From the NCBI GenBank assembly GCA_015486015.1, contig WFSL01000002.1, forward strand, positions 8,871-72,870: DNA of 64,000 nucleotides, in the 5' to 3' direction. Below the pieces are notes generated by a model. It saw nothing but the letters and a program-made list of their open reading frames with translations. It searched no databases and was not told the DNA's origin. Made by a program: the position numbers and the translations under genes. Of the stretch, positions 43,856 through 52,673 are shown piece after piece (the stretch's first letter is position 1; every line of letters starts with the position of its first letter). The stretch is from Aquificota bacterium (GTDB lineage: Bacteria > Thermosulfidibacterota > Thermosulfidibacteria > Thermosulfidibacterales > B14-G1).

Positions 43856-46483
43856 ATGCAGATAATCACCAGTCACATAATGGCTGATTTTGACGCCTTG
43901 GCATGTATGGTGGCGGCCAAGAAGCTCTATCCAAGGGCTCATCTCGTCTTTCCGGGCTCCCAGGAGAAGAAGGTCAGGGACTACCTGAAGGAGTCCCCCT
44001 TCGCCTTAGAGACCCTATCTGTTTCCCAGATAAATCCCCAAGATGTAGAGCTGCTTGTCATTGTGGATACAAAGCTGAAGGAGAGGATAGGGGACCTGAA
44101 AGGGATTGTGGAGATGGGGAAGGCTGCAATTCACATATATGACCACCACCCTGCCCATCCCAAGGACATAAGGGGAGAGGTTGAGGTTGTGGATGAGGTA
44201 GGCGCTGCCGTCACCCTCTTTACAGAGATGTTCAGAGAAAAAGGGATCCCTATCACCCCCGAAGAGGCTACTCTCATGGCCTTAGGGATATACGAAGATA
44301 CCGGGGCCTTTACCTTCAACTCTACCACTCCAAGGGATTTGGAGGCCGCCGCCTATCTGATAGCAAATGGGGCAGACCTCAACCTAATCTCTGACTATGT
44401 GAAGAGGGATCTCACGCCAGAACAGGTGGAGCTCCTCAACGAGATGATCCAAAATACCCAGATACATAGGATTTACGGGGTAGAGGTGGCCATCTCCACC
44501 ATTTCACGCCAGAAGTACGTGGGGGATTTGGCGGTCCTGGCCCACAAACTAAAGGACATGAAGAATCTGAACGTGCTCTTTGTACTGGCAAGGATGGATG
44601 ACAGAATCACCCTCATAGCCAGGAGTAGGATAGAGGCAGTGGATGTAGGGGCTATTACTGAGGAGTTTGGAGGCGGTGGGCATCCCACAGCCGCCTCAGC
44701 AGTGATTAAAGACCTCACCCTTGTACAGGCCCAGGAGAGGCTCCTTAAGGTGCTTGAGGAGGCCCTCTCATGTGCCCGAAGGGCAAGGGACATCATGACA
44801 AGTCCACCCCTCTGGGTATCACCTACCACGTCCATCAGGGAGGCAGAGAGGGCTATGGTGAGGTTTAACATAAATGCCCTTTTGGTGGTCGATGGTGAAA
44901 GACTCATGGGAATCATCACCAGACAAACGGTGGAGAAGGCCATTTACCATGCACTCCAGGATGCCCCAGTGAAAGACTACATGAATACCGAGGCACAGAG
45001 TGTGGACGTTGATACCCCTTTAGACGAGTTGGAAAAGATTATGCTGGAGGGGGCACAGAGGATAGTCCCCGTAATAGAAGGGGGCAAGGTAGTAGGGGTA
45101 GTCACAAGGGGTGAGCTCTTGAGGACCCTCTACAGGGACCTGAGCACGAAGCCCCACTCCCTAAGGATCAGAAAAGAGCCCTTTGTGAAGAATGTGAAGG
45201 TACTCTTAAAGGAGAGACTTCCAACGGAGGCTTGGGAACTGGTCCAGTTGGCAGGGAAGGTAGCTGAAAGGTTGGACTACAACGTATACTTAGTGGGAGG
45301 GATTGTGAGGGACCTGCTTCTCCGGGTCCCCAACCTGGACCTGGATCTGGTGGTAGAGGGGGATGGGCTGATCTTTGCTGATGAGTTTGCCAGGGCTACA
45401 GGTGGGAGGGCCAATAAGTACATAAAGTTCAAAACCGGTGTAGTGGTCTTGCCAGATGGGAGGAAGGTAGACGTAGCCACCGCAAGGATGGAGTATTACG
45501 AGGAACCAGGGGCCTTACCGGAAGTGATGGCTGGTCCTTTGAAGAGGGACCTTTACCGCAGGGATTTCACTATCAATGCCATGGCCATAAAGCTCAACAA
45601 ACCTGACGCATTCACGCTTATAGACTACTTCGGCGGTCAGAGAGACCTCAAAGATAAGGTGATCCGAGCGATACACAACCTCAGCTTTGTGGAAGATCCC
45701 ACAAGGGCCTTCAGGGCAGTTCGATTCGAACAGCGATACGGGTTTAGGATCGGCGGTCAGACGGAACGCCTCATAAAACAGGCAGTAGAGCAAAAGCTTT
45801 TCAACAGGGTCTCTGGTACGAGGCTCTCCAACGAGTTACGCCAGATGCTTTCCGAGAAGGCCCCCCTGCGGGTGGTGGAGAGGATGGAGAAGTTAGGGCT
45901 CCTCCCCTTCATTCATCCCGACCTTCATCTCACCCCTTCCATAGAGGAGCTCTTCAGGCGGATAGGCGAGGTGCTGGCCTGGTATGATCTTTTATTTTTG
46001 GAGGAAAAGGCGGACACATGGATCATATATATGGCAGCCCTCTTTAAGGAGATCCCCTCCTCTGAGGTACAAGAACTCTCAAAAAGGCTATCCCTTTCCA
46101 AGAGGTGCAACAGGGTCCTCTTGGAGGCCCACCAGAAGACGCCCTATGCTGCCAGGCTCCTGGCAAAGGGGATAAAAGATCCTGTAAAGATATACACCAT
46201 TCTCAAACCCTTAGCCTTAGAGACGGTCCTTTACACCATGGCGTTTACCACCAGCGAGGAGGCAAAGAGGGCCATCTCCCTTTACCTTACCAGGCTGAAG
46301 CACGAGGAGCCCATCCTCACGGGCAAGGATCTCGTAGCCATGGGGATCGAACCTGGCCCTGTATACTCCGAGATACTGGACGCTCTCAAGGTAGCAAGGC
46401 TCAGGGGAAGGGTCTCCTCCAGGGAGGATGAGGTCTCCTTGGTGAAGGAGTTTATGGAGAGGGCAAGGGAAGCGGTCTCGTGA
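43856..46483 (+). CDS. DHH-CBS-tRNA nucleotidyltransferase fusion (CCA/A-adding type)
   Basis: 875 residues. Order: DHH/DHHA1 phosphoesterase to about 305 (HIMADFDALACMVAAKKL, YDHHPAHPKD, GIYEDTGAFTF, FGGGGHPTAASA), CBS pair about 310-435 (ARDIMTSPPLWVSP, VKDYMNTEAQSV), then a class II poly(A)-polymerase-like head from about 465 (YLVGGIVRDLLLRVPNLDLDLVVEGDG, RDFTINAMAIKLN, DPTRAFRAVRFEQRYGFRI) and tail. In other bacteria such fusions are CC- or A-adding tRNA enzymes; DHH part may act as nano-RNase. Which nucleotide it adds cannot be told here. Overlaps the GH57 gene by 4 bases. Confidence 0.9.
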   Translation: MQIITSHIMADFDALACMVAAKKLYPRAHLVFPGSQEKKVRDYLKESPFALETLSVSQINPQDVELLVIVDTKLKERIGDLKGIVEMGKAAIHIYDHHPAHPKDIRGEVEVVDEVGAAVTLFTEMFREKGIPITPEEATLMALGIYEDTGAFTFNSTTPRDLEAAAYLIANGADLNLISDYVKRDLTPEQVELLNEMIQNTQIHRIYGVEVAISTISRQKYVGDLAVLAHKLKDMKNLNVLFVLARMDDRITLIARSRIEAVDVGAITEEFGGGGHPTAASAVIKDLTLVQAQERLLKVLEEALSCARRARDIMTSPPLWVSPTTSIREAERAMVRFNINALLVVDGERLMGIITRQTVEKAIYHALQDAPVKDYMNTEAQSVDVDTPLDELEKIMLEGAQRIVPVIEGGKVVGVVTRGELLRTLYRDLSTKPHSLRIRKEPFVKNVKVLLKERLPTEAWELVQLAGKVAERLDYNVYLVGGIVRDLLLRVPNLDLDLVVEGDGLIFADEFARATGGRANKYIKFKTGVVVLPDGRKVDVATARMEYYEEPGALPEVMAGPLKRDLYRRDFTINAMAIKLNKPDAFTLIDYFGGQRDLKDKVIRAIHNLSFVEDPTRAFRAVRFEQRYGFRIGGQTERLIKQAVEQKLFNRVSGTRLSNELRQMLSEKAPLRVVERMEKLGLLPFIHPDLHLTPSIEELFRRIGEVLAWYDLLFLEEKADTWIIYMAALFKEIPSSEVQELSKRLSLSKRCNRVLLEAHQKTPYAARLLAKGIKDPVKIYTILKPLALETVLYTMAFTTSEEAKRAISLYLTRLKHEEPILTGKDLVAMGIEPGPVYSEILDALKVARLRGRVSSREDEVSLVKEFMERAREAVS

Positions 46484-48276
46484 AGGCCTTCGTTGTTCAT
46501 GGCCATTTCTACCAGCCCCCCAGGGAGAATCCCTGGCTGGGGGAAGTGGAGATCCATAAAGATGCAGCCCCTTACCACGACTGGAATCAGCGCATTACCC
46601 ACGAGTGCTATGAGAGGAACATCCCCAACTACCCCTTTATGAGCTATAACTTCGGCCCCACTATACTCTCCTGGCTTGCCCGCAATGCCCCCCATGTTTA
46701 CAAGGAGATCCTCAAGGCGGACAGGAGAAGCAGAGAGGCCCTGGGGCACGGTAACGCCATTGCCCAGGCTTACAACCATGTCATCCTGCCCTTGGCAAGG
46801 GAGAGGGATAAGGAAATCCAGGTGGAGTGGGGGATAAGGGACTTCAAGCTTCGATTTAACAGGGACCCGGATGGGATGTGGCTACCAGAGATGGCCGTGG
46901 ACATGAAGACATTGGAGCTCATGGCCACGAGGGGGATCCGTTTCACCATACTGGCACCTCATCAAATCGCCCTCTGGAAAAAGAAGGAAGGTGGACTTTG
47001 GGCCCCTTACCCTGAGAAGTTCTATCCCTTTCCACTTTATCAAAAGTTGCCAGGTGGAAGGGGGATCTGGGTGTTTGTGTTTAACCGGGAAATGGGGGAA
47101 GCGGTGAGCTTTGGCGATGTCCTTGAGAACCCGGGCACCTTCCTTAAACTCATCGCCTCCCACCTTGAAGAGATAGAGGATGGCCTACTTCACTTTGCCA
47201 CCGATGGGGAGACTTTTGGTCACCACAAGGCAAAGGGGGCAGAGACCTTAAACAGGGTCCTGGAGACACTTAAGGAAAAGGTGCACCTCTGTAATTACTC
47301 TGCATTTTTGGAGCAGGACTTTCCCACCGTGTTCGCTCAGATTAAGGAATGCACCTCTTGGAGTTGTTCCCATGGGGTGGAGAGGTGGAGGTCGGATTGC
47401 GGATGTGCAACTGGGGGAAAACCGGAATGGAACCAAAAGTGGCGTTCCCCCTTCAGGGAAGCCATGGACTGGCTCAAGGATCGCTTAGACACGGTCTTTG
47501 AGGAGGAAGGCGGAAGGCTCTTCAAGGACCCATGGGAGGCCCTCATGGACTATGTTGAAGTGATGGTAAAGGGGCCCAAGGCACTCCATTCCCTCTTGAA
47601 CAAGCATCAGTCTAAGAGGCTCCACCAAGAGGAGCGGATCAAGGCAACCAAACTCCTGGAGATGGCCCGCATGGGTCAGTACATCTTCACCAGTTGCGGT
47701 TGGTTCTTTGCCGACATCTCTGGTGTTGAGAGCGTCCAAAACATGAGATTCGCCTCCAGGGCTATTGAACTGGCCCAAGAGGTAGCAGGGGTCTACTTAG
47801 AGGGCGGGTACTTGGACAGGCTTTACAAGGCAAAAAGCAACGTCCCCGAAGAGAAAAACGGTTTGGAGATCTACAAGAGGCATGTAATACCAAGCCGCTA
47901 CTCCAATAGGGATGTCACCGCCCATTATGTCATCTCCTCCTTCTTAAGGGGGAAGTTTAGGGAGGAGGGGATCTTTTCCCACCGCTTTATCCCTGCCAAT
48001 GTGAGGCGGAGAGAGAAGGAAACCACCTGCCTATGCACAGGGATAGTGAAGACGCTAAACCTTCCACTCCAGGAGGAGGTGACCTTTCTCTTTTCGCTGT
48101 TGAAATACCACAAAGGGGACATTCACTGCTGTATCGTTCCCATAAGGGGAGAATCAGTGGGGATCATAGAAAACCTGGAGGCTGCTTATGAGAGGGGAAT
48201 CACTCATTTGGTGAGAAAAATGGACAGGGCCTTTGGCTCAGACTTTTACAGCCTGGATAGTGTTATAACTTTATGA
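46480..48276 (+). CDS. glycoside hydrolase family 57 protein with DUF3536
   Basis: 598 residues. N-terminal GH57 barrel (VVHGHFYQPPRENPWLGEVE, ERNIPNYPFMSYNFGPTIL, GHGNAIAQAYNHVILPLA, GMWLPEMAVDMKTLELMA) followed by a C-terminal DUF3536 region (SCSHGVERWRSDCGC, IFTSCGWFFADISGVES, ANVRRREKET). GH57 enzymes act on alpha-glucans; the Glu in WLPEMAVD and a later Asp in FATDGETFGHH are candidate catalytic residues. Cytoplasmic, no signal peptide. GTG start inside the previous stop couples it to the CCA enzyme, an odd pairing. Confidence 0.88.
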   Translation: MKAFVVHGHFYQPPRENPWLGEVEIHKDAAPYHDWNQRITHECYERNIPNYPFMSYNFGPTILSWLARNAPHVYKEILKADRRSREALGHGNAIAQAYNHVILPLARERDKEIQVEWGIRDFKLRFNRDPDGMWLPEMAVDMKTLELMATRGIRFTILAPHQIALWKKKEGGLWAPYPEKFYPFPLYQKLPGGRGIWVFVFNREMGEAVSFGDVLENPGTFLKLIASHLEEIEDGLLHFATDGETFGHHKAKGAETLNRVLETLKEKVHLCNYSAFLEQDFPTVFAQIKECTSWSCSHGVERWRSDCGCATGGKPEWNQKWRSPFREAMDWLKDRLDTVFEEEGGRLFKDPWEALMDYVEVMVKGPKALHSLLNKHQSKRLHQEERIKATKLLEMARMGQYIFTSCGWFFADISGVESVQNMRFASRAIELAQEVAGVYLEGGYLDRLYKAKSNVPEEKNGLEIYKRHVIPSRYSNRDVTAHYVISSFLRGKFREEGIFSHRFIPANVRRREKETTCLCTGIVKTLNLPLQEEVTFLFSLLKYHKGDIHCCIVPIRGESVGIIENLEAAYERGITHLVRKMDRAFGSDFYSLDSVITL

Positions 48277-49119
48277 CAATCCCCCTTTTATAAGCAAGGT
48301 GTCTCCCACATGGACACCCAGGATCTGTGCCACCACATCACACTTCGCCCTCAGCAAAAAGTATATATCCCGTGGTGCATCGTCGAGGGTTTCAAAATTC
48401 CCTTGCCCCTTGCTGATCACCATATCGGCACCGAAGAAGAGCTCCCGGAATTCTGGTGAGACCTCATCCAACAAGGTGCCAGGGGCCCAGCACCCCGATT
48501 CAACCACCCGGGCCACTTGATCTATCCCTGCCTCCCGTGCATCCTGCAAAGTGACATCGTTTATGATGGGCTTCGATCTCACAGCAAAAAAGATTTCCTT
48601 CTCACTGAGCTCTTCAATGAGCACCTTGTCGAAGACCACCTCCCCTGCGTTATCCCCTATGTAAAGTATCTTCTTAGCATCCTCCAAATCCCGGCGGAAT
48701 TGATCATAGTGACTTATTATAAGGTCCAATCCCTCTAAGGCCTCAACCCCTTCTAACTCAAAGGTCCTTCCAACACCAAAGTCTATAATGTTCCCCACTA
48801 TGGCCACCTTCACAGCCATATACAGAGGGTCTGCGTTTCTCCTCACAGCCTCCTTGAGCTTAGGATAAAGCCCCATCGCCATCCGATTACTCTCGGCTTT
48901 CTTCTCCTTGTAGGGGTCTATAACACTTAAATGCTGGATGATGGTGCCATAAATAATCCTGGAAACCTTAGGGGGAGGATCCTTCCCCTCGTACATGGAT
49001 AGTTTCTCCATAATCTCCTTAAGTACCCTCTCCTGTATCCCTTCATCCTGGGTAACAAGCCTTAAGGTAGCGTATGCCTGGCGCAAAAAGCATGGATAAC
49101 ATTCTGGGTGGATCCTCAT
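48271..49119 (-). CDS. DUF89 / ARMT1-like damage-control phosphatase family protein
   Basis: 282 residues. N-terminal CYPCFLRQA (Cys-x2-Cys) and helical part, then the DUF89 core with KILYIGDNAGEVVFDKVLIEEL (metal-binding Asp/Asn), VRSKPIINDVTLQDAREAG, SGCWAPGTLLDE and ADMVISKGQGNFETL. Family members hydrolyse damaged sugar phosphates with a divalent metal; the CxxC subgroup is common in archaea and anaerobes. Convergent with GH57, overlapping by 6 bases. Substrate unknown. Confidence 0.88.
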   Translation of the reverse strand: MRIHPECYPCFLRQAYATLRLVTQDEGIQERVLKEIMEKLSMYEGKDPPPKVSRIIYGTIIQHLSVIDPYKEKKAESNRMAMGLYPKLKEAVRRNADPLYMAVKVAIVGNIIDFGVGRTFELEGVEALEGLDLIISHYDQFRRDLEDAKKILYIGDNAGEVVFDKVLIEELSEKEIFFAVRSKPIINDVTLQDAREAGIDQVARVVESGCWAPGTLLDEVSPEFRELFFGADMVISKGQGNFETLDDAPRDIYFLLRAKCDVVAQILGVHVGDTLLIKGGLS

Positions 49120-49513
49120 TTGCCGCCTCCATCTCCTTGAGGGATAAATCTACTGAGGTCTCCATCTTATAGCAACCCTGAGTCAGGCATCTCAATACTT
49201 GCGCCCCACGCACCATTTGCGCATCAGCGGGGCATAGCCCTAAACATAAACACTTAATAAATAACCAGTTAAACCTGTGGCATGATGCCGATGTATTAAG
49301 AAGGTGAGAATTAAAGGAGCGAAAGGGGAGTCGTTAATGGCAAGGGGAAAAGCAAGAGGCGGTTGCTTAGCACGAAGATCAGGGTAGAACCCTTTACATA
49401 GATGACCAGCCACCCATCCACCTCCCTTCGCGTAGCCGGCCCCTCTAAGGGGCCGGCAATTTTTAAGGAGAATTCCTCACCTAAGAACGGGATTGAAGAC
49501 AGATTGCGAATGC
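49120..49513. other. 394-base non-coding stretch with a terminator and a possible micro-ORF
   Basis: No full gene. On the plus strand a 16-codon frame (ATG 49337 to TAG 49385-49387) reads MARGKARGGCLARRSG, with GGGGAG 6 bases upstream of its ATG, and 47 bases after its stop comes a strong intrinsic terminator. No plus-strand gene follows. The left part (49120-49330) shows AT-rich promoter-like sequence but no recognised riboswitch. A small regulatory RNA or an orphaned leader is possible. Confidence 0.4.
49435..49464 (+). terminator. strong intrinsic terminator
   Basis: Perfect 9-bp stem GCCGGCCCC / GGGGCCGGC (49435-49443 and 49449-49457) with a 5-base loop TCTAA, then AATTTTT. Orientation is plus strand, although the only nearby plus-strand frame is the 16-codon one at 49337-49387. 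Confidence 0.7.
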
Positions 49514-49855
49514 TCAATTGGGGTGTAAATCTACGCAGGCAGACTTTACATCCTCTACTGGATAAGCAGGACAGAAATTCTCTGAGGTTTTTTCATTTTT
49601 GCTCTTCTTGAACCAATGGTCATAACCCTCTTTCATGCCCACACCAAGGAGAAAACCACCTGCAGCCCCTATGGTTGCCCCTGCCACATTACTGGTAGTA
49701 TTGTCTGCAGTGACGACCACGCCAATAATAGCCCCTGTTACTGCCCCAGCGGTCCCCTCTTTCCAGTCCCTCCTTACGGTCTGCCTGAAGGAGGCACATC
49801 CCACTGTTGCCAGTAGGAAAAGTGCAGCCGTCAACAAAGCGATGTTTCTCTTCAT
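49514..49855 (-). CDS. glycine-zipper lipoprotein
   Basis: 113 residues. Lipoprotein signal MKRNIALLTAALFLLATVGC with lipobox ATVGC at the cleavage site (Cys20), then a glycine-zipper stretch GTAGAVTGAIIGVVV and GATIGAAGGFLLGVGM, and a charged C-terminus with two more Cys. Such proteins sit in or under the outer membrane; function unknown. Start ATG 49853-49855 is 5 bases after AAGGGGGTGG. Confidence 0.75.
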   Translation of the reverse strand: MKRNIALLTAALFLLATVGCASFRQTVRRDWKEGTAGAVTGAIIGVVVTADNTTSNVAGATIGAAGGFLLGVGMKEGYDHWFKKSKNEKTSENFCPAYPVEDVKSACVDLHPN

Positions 49856-49954
49856 GGCTACCACCCCCTTCTACTCATTTGGGCATCTCCTCCCTCTACA
49901 AAGATACTCCAACCTGAACTATTCTGCCACTCCCTCCTCGCTGTCTCAGAGGGT

Positions 49955-51049
49955 TCAAGGGTAGGGACTCTGCCTGGATCCCTTTGCGAGCGCCTTACCG
50001 TCAAGGAGGAGGTAACGTCCGCTCCTTCTAAGGTTGATGCCCGTTTTTTCAATGGTCAACAGAGAGAGCTCGCCCTTCCTCTGAAGGGCAACGAGGCGCC
50101 TCGCCAGTTGAGGGCCTATACCGGGTACACGCAGAAGTTCATGGTACGTGGCGCCTTTCAGGTCTAGGGGGAAGAAGTGGGGATGCCTCTTAGCCCAGTA
50201 GGTTTTAGGGTCTATCCTCTTAGGGAGGTTGCCCTCGTGATCCACCAGTTCCTCTGGCGAAAATCCATACCTCCTCACTAAAAATTCACCCTGATATAGC
50301 CTGAGTTGCCTCTCCTTAGAACCCGGAGGTCTGTTACCTAAGGGGGTACCCGTAATGGGTCTGAAGGCCTGAAAGTAGGCCCTTTTCAAGGTATACCTCT
50401 TCACTAAGACATCTACAGCCTTCAATAGCTCCAGATCCCTTTCTGGCCCCAGGTCCACTACGAACTGGGTAGTGAAGCCCCCCTCCAGGAGAGGGAGAAT
50501 GGGAAGCACATCGCTCCTCAGGCTTTTAGACGGGGCTACCTCTCTTAGGAGGTCCTCTCTGGGCATCTCCATGTTGATAGAGAGTCGTGTGGCTAAGGGG
50601 ATGGCCTGCATCACCAGATCCCGAGAGGTGCCTGGCAGAATCTTCAGATGAATGTAACCCTTGAAACCCTCCCTGTACCGAAGCCTCCGGGCCACAGAGA
50701 CCATCTTCTCCATGGTGTCATCGGGGTGTACTGGGATGGCAGAGGAGAGAAAGAGACCTTGCACTAGCCCCCTTCTCCACATGAGCATGAAGAGACGAAC
50801 CAACTCCTCCACCTCGAAGGTGCAGCGGGGCGAGTCTGTGAGCGAGGAGAAGGCACAATAGCGGCAGTTAAGGCTGCAGTGGTTGGTAAAGAGTACCTTA
50901 AGAAGTGGCACCTTTTTGCCCGATGCCCAGGCGTGGTAGATTCCGGGGAAAACGATGTCGGGCCTATCAGCAGAGGGGTACGCACAGACATCGTAGCTTG
51001 AGGCCTGACCCAGGATCCTCAGCTTTTCAAAAACACCCAGAGATCGCAC
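49955..51049 (-). CDS. radical SAM protein with C-terminal helix-hairpin-helix (putative DNA modification/repair)
   Basis: 364 residues. Radical SAM motif NHCSLNCRYCAFSS (C-x3-C-x2-C) near residue 60, a (beta/alpha) barrel with YIHLKILPGTSRDL and LSINMEMPREDLL, and a C-terminal HhH DNA-binding motif (LLRVPGIGPQLARRLVALQR) about residue 310. This architecture fits the family often found beside a uracil-DNA-glycosylase-like gene (putative DNA modification/repair radical SAM); that partner is not adjacent here. It lies 9 bases downstream of hisH on the same strand. Substrate unknown. Confidence 0.82.
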   Translation of the reverse strand: MRSLGVFEKLRILGQASSYDVCAYPSADRPDIVFPGIYHAWASGKKVPLLKVLFTNHCSLNCRYCAFSSLTDSPRCTFEVEELVRLFMLMWRRGLVQGLFLSSAIPVHPDDTMEKMVSVARRLRYREGFKGYIHLKILPGTSRDLVMQAIPLATRLSINMEMPREDLLREVAPSKSLRSDVLPILPLLEGGFTTQFVVDLGPERDLELLKAVDVLVKRYTLKRAYFQAFRPITGTPLGNRPPGSKERQLRLYQGEFLVRRYGFSPEELVDHEGNLPKRIDPKTYWAKRHPHFFPLDLKGATYHELLRVPGIGPQLARRLVALQRKGELSLLTIEKTGINLRRSGRYLLLDGKALAKGSRQSPYP

Positions 51050-51058
51050 CGTTTACCC

Positions 51059-51661
51059 TCACAAACGATGGAAGTTCTCCAACATGGTTAAACCTGAGCG
51101 CTGACTCTTTTCAGGATGGAATTGGGTGGCGAAGACATTCTCCCTCCATAGCATGGAGGCAAACTCTACGCCGTACTCTGTGCTGGTAGCTACCACAGAA
51201 AGGTCGTAGGGAACTACGTAGTAGGAGTGTACAAAGTAAAAGTACGCCCCTTCTGGTATCCCCCTGAGGAGGGGGCAACCATCCCTCAGTATGTGTATAG
51301 TGTTCCATCCCATGTGTGGTACCTTCAACCCTCTGGGGAACCGCACTACCCTTCCGGGAATGAGATTCAGGCCTGTGTGGGTACCAAACTCCTCGCTTTG
51401 GGAAAATAGGAGCTGAAGCCCTAAGCATATCCCCAAAAAGGGCCGACCATACCCAATAAACTCCATCAAGGGCTCCACAAGCCGGAACCTATGAAGATTG
51501 TCCATGCAGTCTGCAAAGGCACCTACCCCCGGCAGCACAAGCTTGTCTGCACGTTTGACTACCCTTGGATCCCTGGTGATAACCACTTGGGCCCCCACAT
51601 ACTCTAACGCCTTCTGGACGCTCCTGAGGTTTCCCCTCTCGTAGTCCAGCACCGCTATCAA
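51059..51661 (-). CDS. hisH: imidazole glycerol phosphate synthase glutaminase subunit HisH
   Basis: 200-residue class I glutaminase feeding ammonia to HisF. Seen: IAVLDYERGNLRSVQKAL, LVLPGVGAF, the nucleophile Cys in FLGICLGLQLLF, and catalytic His/Glu in ATQFHPEKSQ. Start TTG 51659-51661 lies one base after the hisB stop, 8 bases from AAGGGGG; an ATG at 51697 inside hisB would add non-family residues. DYERGN replaces the usual DYGMGN. hisF is 36 kb away. Confidence 0.94.
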   Translation of the reverse strand: MIAVLDYERGNLRSVQKALEYVGAQVVITRDPRVVKRADKLVLPGVGAFADCMDNLHRFRLVEPLMEFIGYGRPFLGICLGLQLLFSQSEEFGTHTGLNLIPGRVVRFPRGLKVPHMGWNTIHILRDGCPLLRGIPEGAYFYFVHSYYVVPYDLSVVATSTEYGVEFASMLWRENVFATQFHPEKSQRSGLTMLENFHRL

Positions 51662-51662
51662 T

Positions 51663-52244
51663 TCAGAGGACCCCCTTTGTGGATGGGACATCCTCACCGA
51701 CCACCTGTACTGCCATCCTCAGGGCTCGGGCAAAGGCCTTGAACATGGCCTCTATGGCATGGTGGGTATTGGTACACTCGAGTAGACGAATATGGAGGGT
51801 GATCCCTGCCCCTCTCACTACCCCTTGGAAGAACTCTTGCACCAGCTCCGTGTCAAAGTCTCCCACCCTATGGGCCGGGAGAGAAGCAGAGAATCGGAGG
51901 AAAGACCTGCCGGAGAGGTCTAAAGCCACCTGAGCCAAGGCCTCATCCATAGGCACCAATGCCTCTCCAAACCTCTCAATGCCCCGCTTATCCCCCACCG
52001 CCTGGGCAAGGGCTTCTCCAAAGACGATCCCTGTATCTTCCACGAGGTGGTGAAGGTCTACATCCACATCTCCAGTAGCCTTGACATCAAGATCTATACA
52101 AGAATGGCGGGCTAAGGTCTGGAGCATATGGTTGAAAAACCCTGCAGGAGTTGAGATTTCTCCCTTCCCTTCCCCGTCCAGATTTACAGAGACTGTGATC
52201 TCTGTCTCTGCCGTGGACCTTTCTATCCTACCCCTGCGGCCCAC
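51663..52244 (-). CDS. hisB: imidazoleglycerol-phosphate dehydratase
   Basis: 193 residues, sixth step of histidine synthesis. Seen: the duplicated fold with RSTAETEITVSVNLDG, FFNHMLQTLARHSCIDL, metal-binding DLHHLVEDTGIVFGEAL, then SRSFLRFS-like GRSFLRFSA, and the second LVQEFFQGVVRGAGITLH and TNTHHAIEAMFKAFARAL. GTG 52242-52244 is taken as start since GGAGGAG lies just upstream; it overlaps the phasin-like gene by 17 bases. Monofunctional (no phosphatase domain). Confidence 0.95.
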   Translation of the reverse strand: MGRRGRIERSTAETEITVSVNLDGEGKGEISTPAGFFNHMLQTLARHSCIDLDVKATGDVDVDLHHLVEDTGIVFGEALAQAVGDKRGIERFGEALVPMDEALAQVALDLSGRSFLRFSASLPAHRVGDFDTELVQEFFQGVVRGAGITLHIRLLECTNTHHAIEAMFKAFARALRMAVQVVGEDVPSTKGVL

Positions 52245-52563
52245 CCTTCTCCTCCTTTGGGCCAAAGGTCTCAGTGATCCTCTTCTCCAAGCGGTGAATA
52301 TCCTCCTTGGTGGCCAGCCCAGCTATCTCCACCACCTTCTTGAGTGCCTCCTCTAAGCGGGCCTCCATGCGCTTTGACTCTTCCCTCTCCTTGAGATCCC
52401 GGATGTATTTGCGGCCCTTCTCTTGCCTTTCAGCCCCTTTCTTCACCAACTGATCCACCGTCTTCTTCGTTTCCTCCTCTAAGGTGGCCATAAAACCCAA
52501 ACCCAAGAGGAAGAGCTCCTTCAAACCAAAGCCCTCTTCCTTTCCCTTATTGCTCTCCATCAT
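52228..52563 (-). CDS. phasin-like coiled-coil protein
   Basis: 111 residues: GLKELFLLGLGFMATLEEET, then a charged helix TVDQLVKKGAERQEKGRKY to the end with heptad-like spacing. Resembles the polyhydroxyalkanoate granule-associated/phasin superfamily and the small apolipoprotein-like helices of PhaF type. GGAGGGG precedes the ATG. It sits immediately before hisB and overlaps it, so is co-translated with histidine genes. No PHA synthase is in the window, so a granule role is only inferred. Confidence 0.65.
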   Translation of the reverse strand: MMESNKGKEEGFGLKELFLLGLGFMATLEEETKKTVDQLVKKGAERQEKGRKYIRDLKEREESKRMEARLEEALKKVVEIAGLATKEDIHRLEKRITETFGPKEEKGGPQG

Positions 52564-52673
52564 GTCCCCTCCGTTAAGGTATCGCTTGTCTATTAAGGTA
52601 TGCGGCTTCATCATGCAATGCAAAGCCTATCCTTTGCCAGGTAGATGACACAGACCAAGCAGGGTTGGCGAAT

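Noticed and set aside
49270-49310. TGGCATGATGCCGAT as a sigma54 promoter or part of a riboswitch.
   Set aside because: The GG...GC spacing does not match the -24/-12 consensus and no aptamer core such as the c-di-GMP class I motif could be assembled around it.
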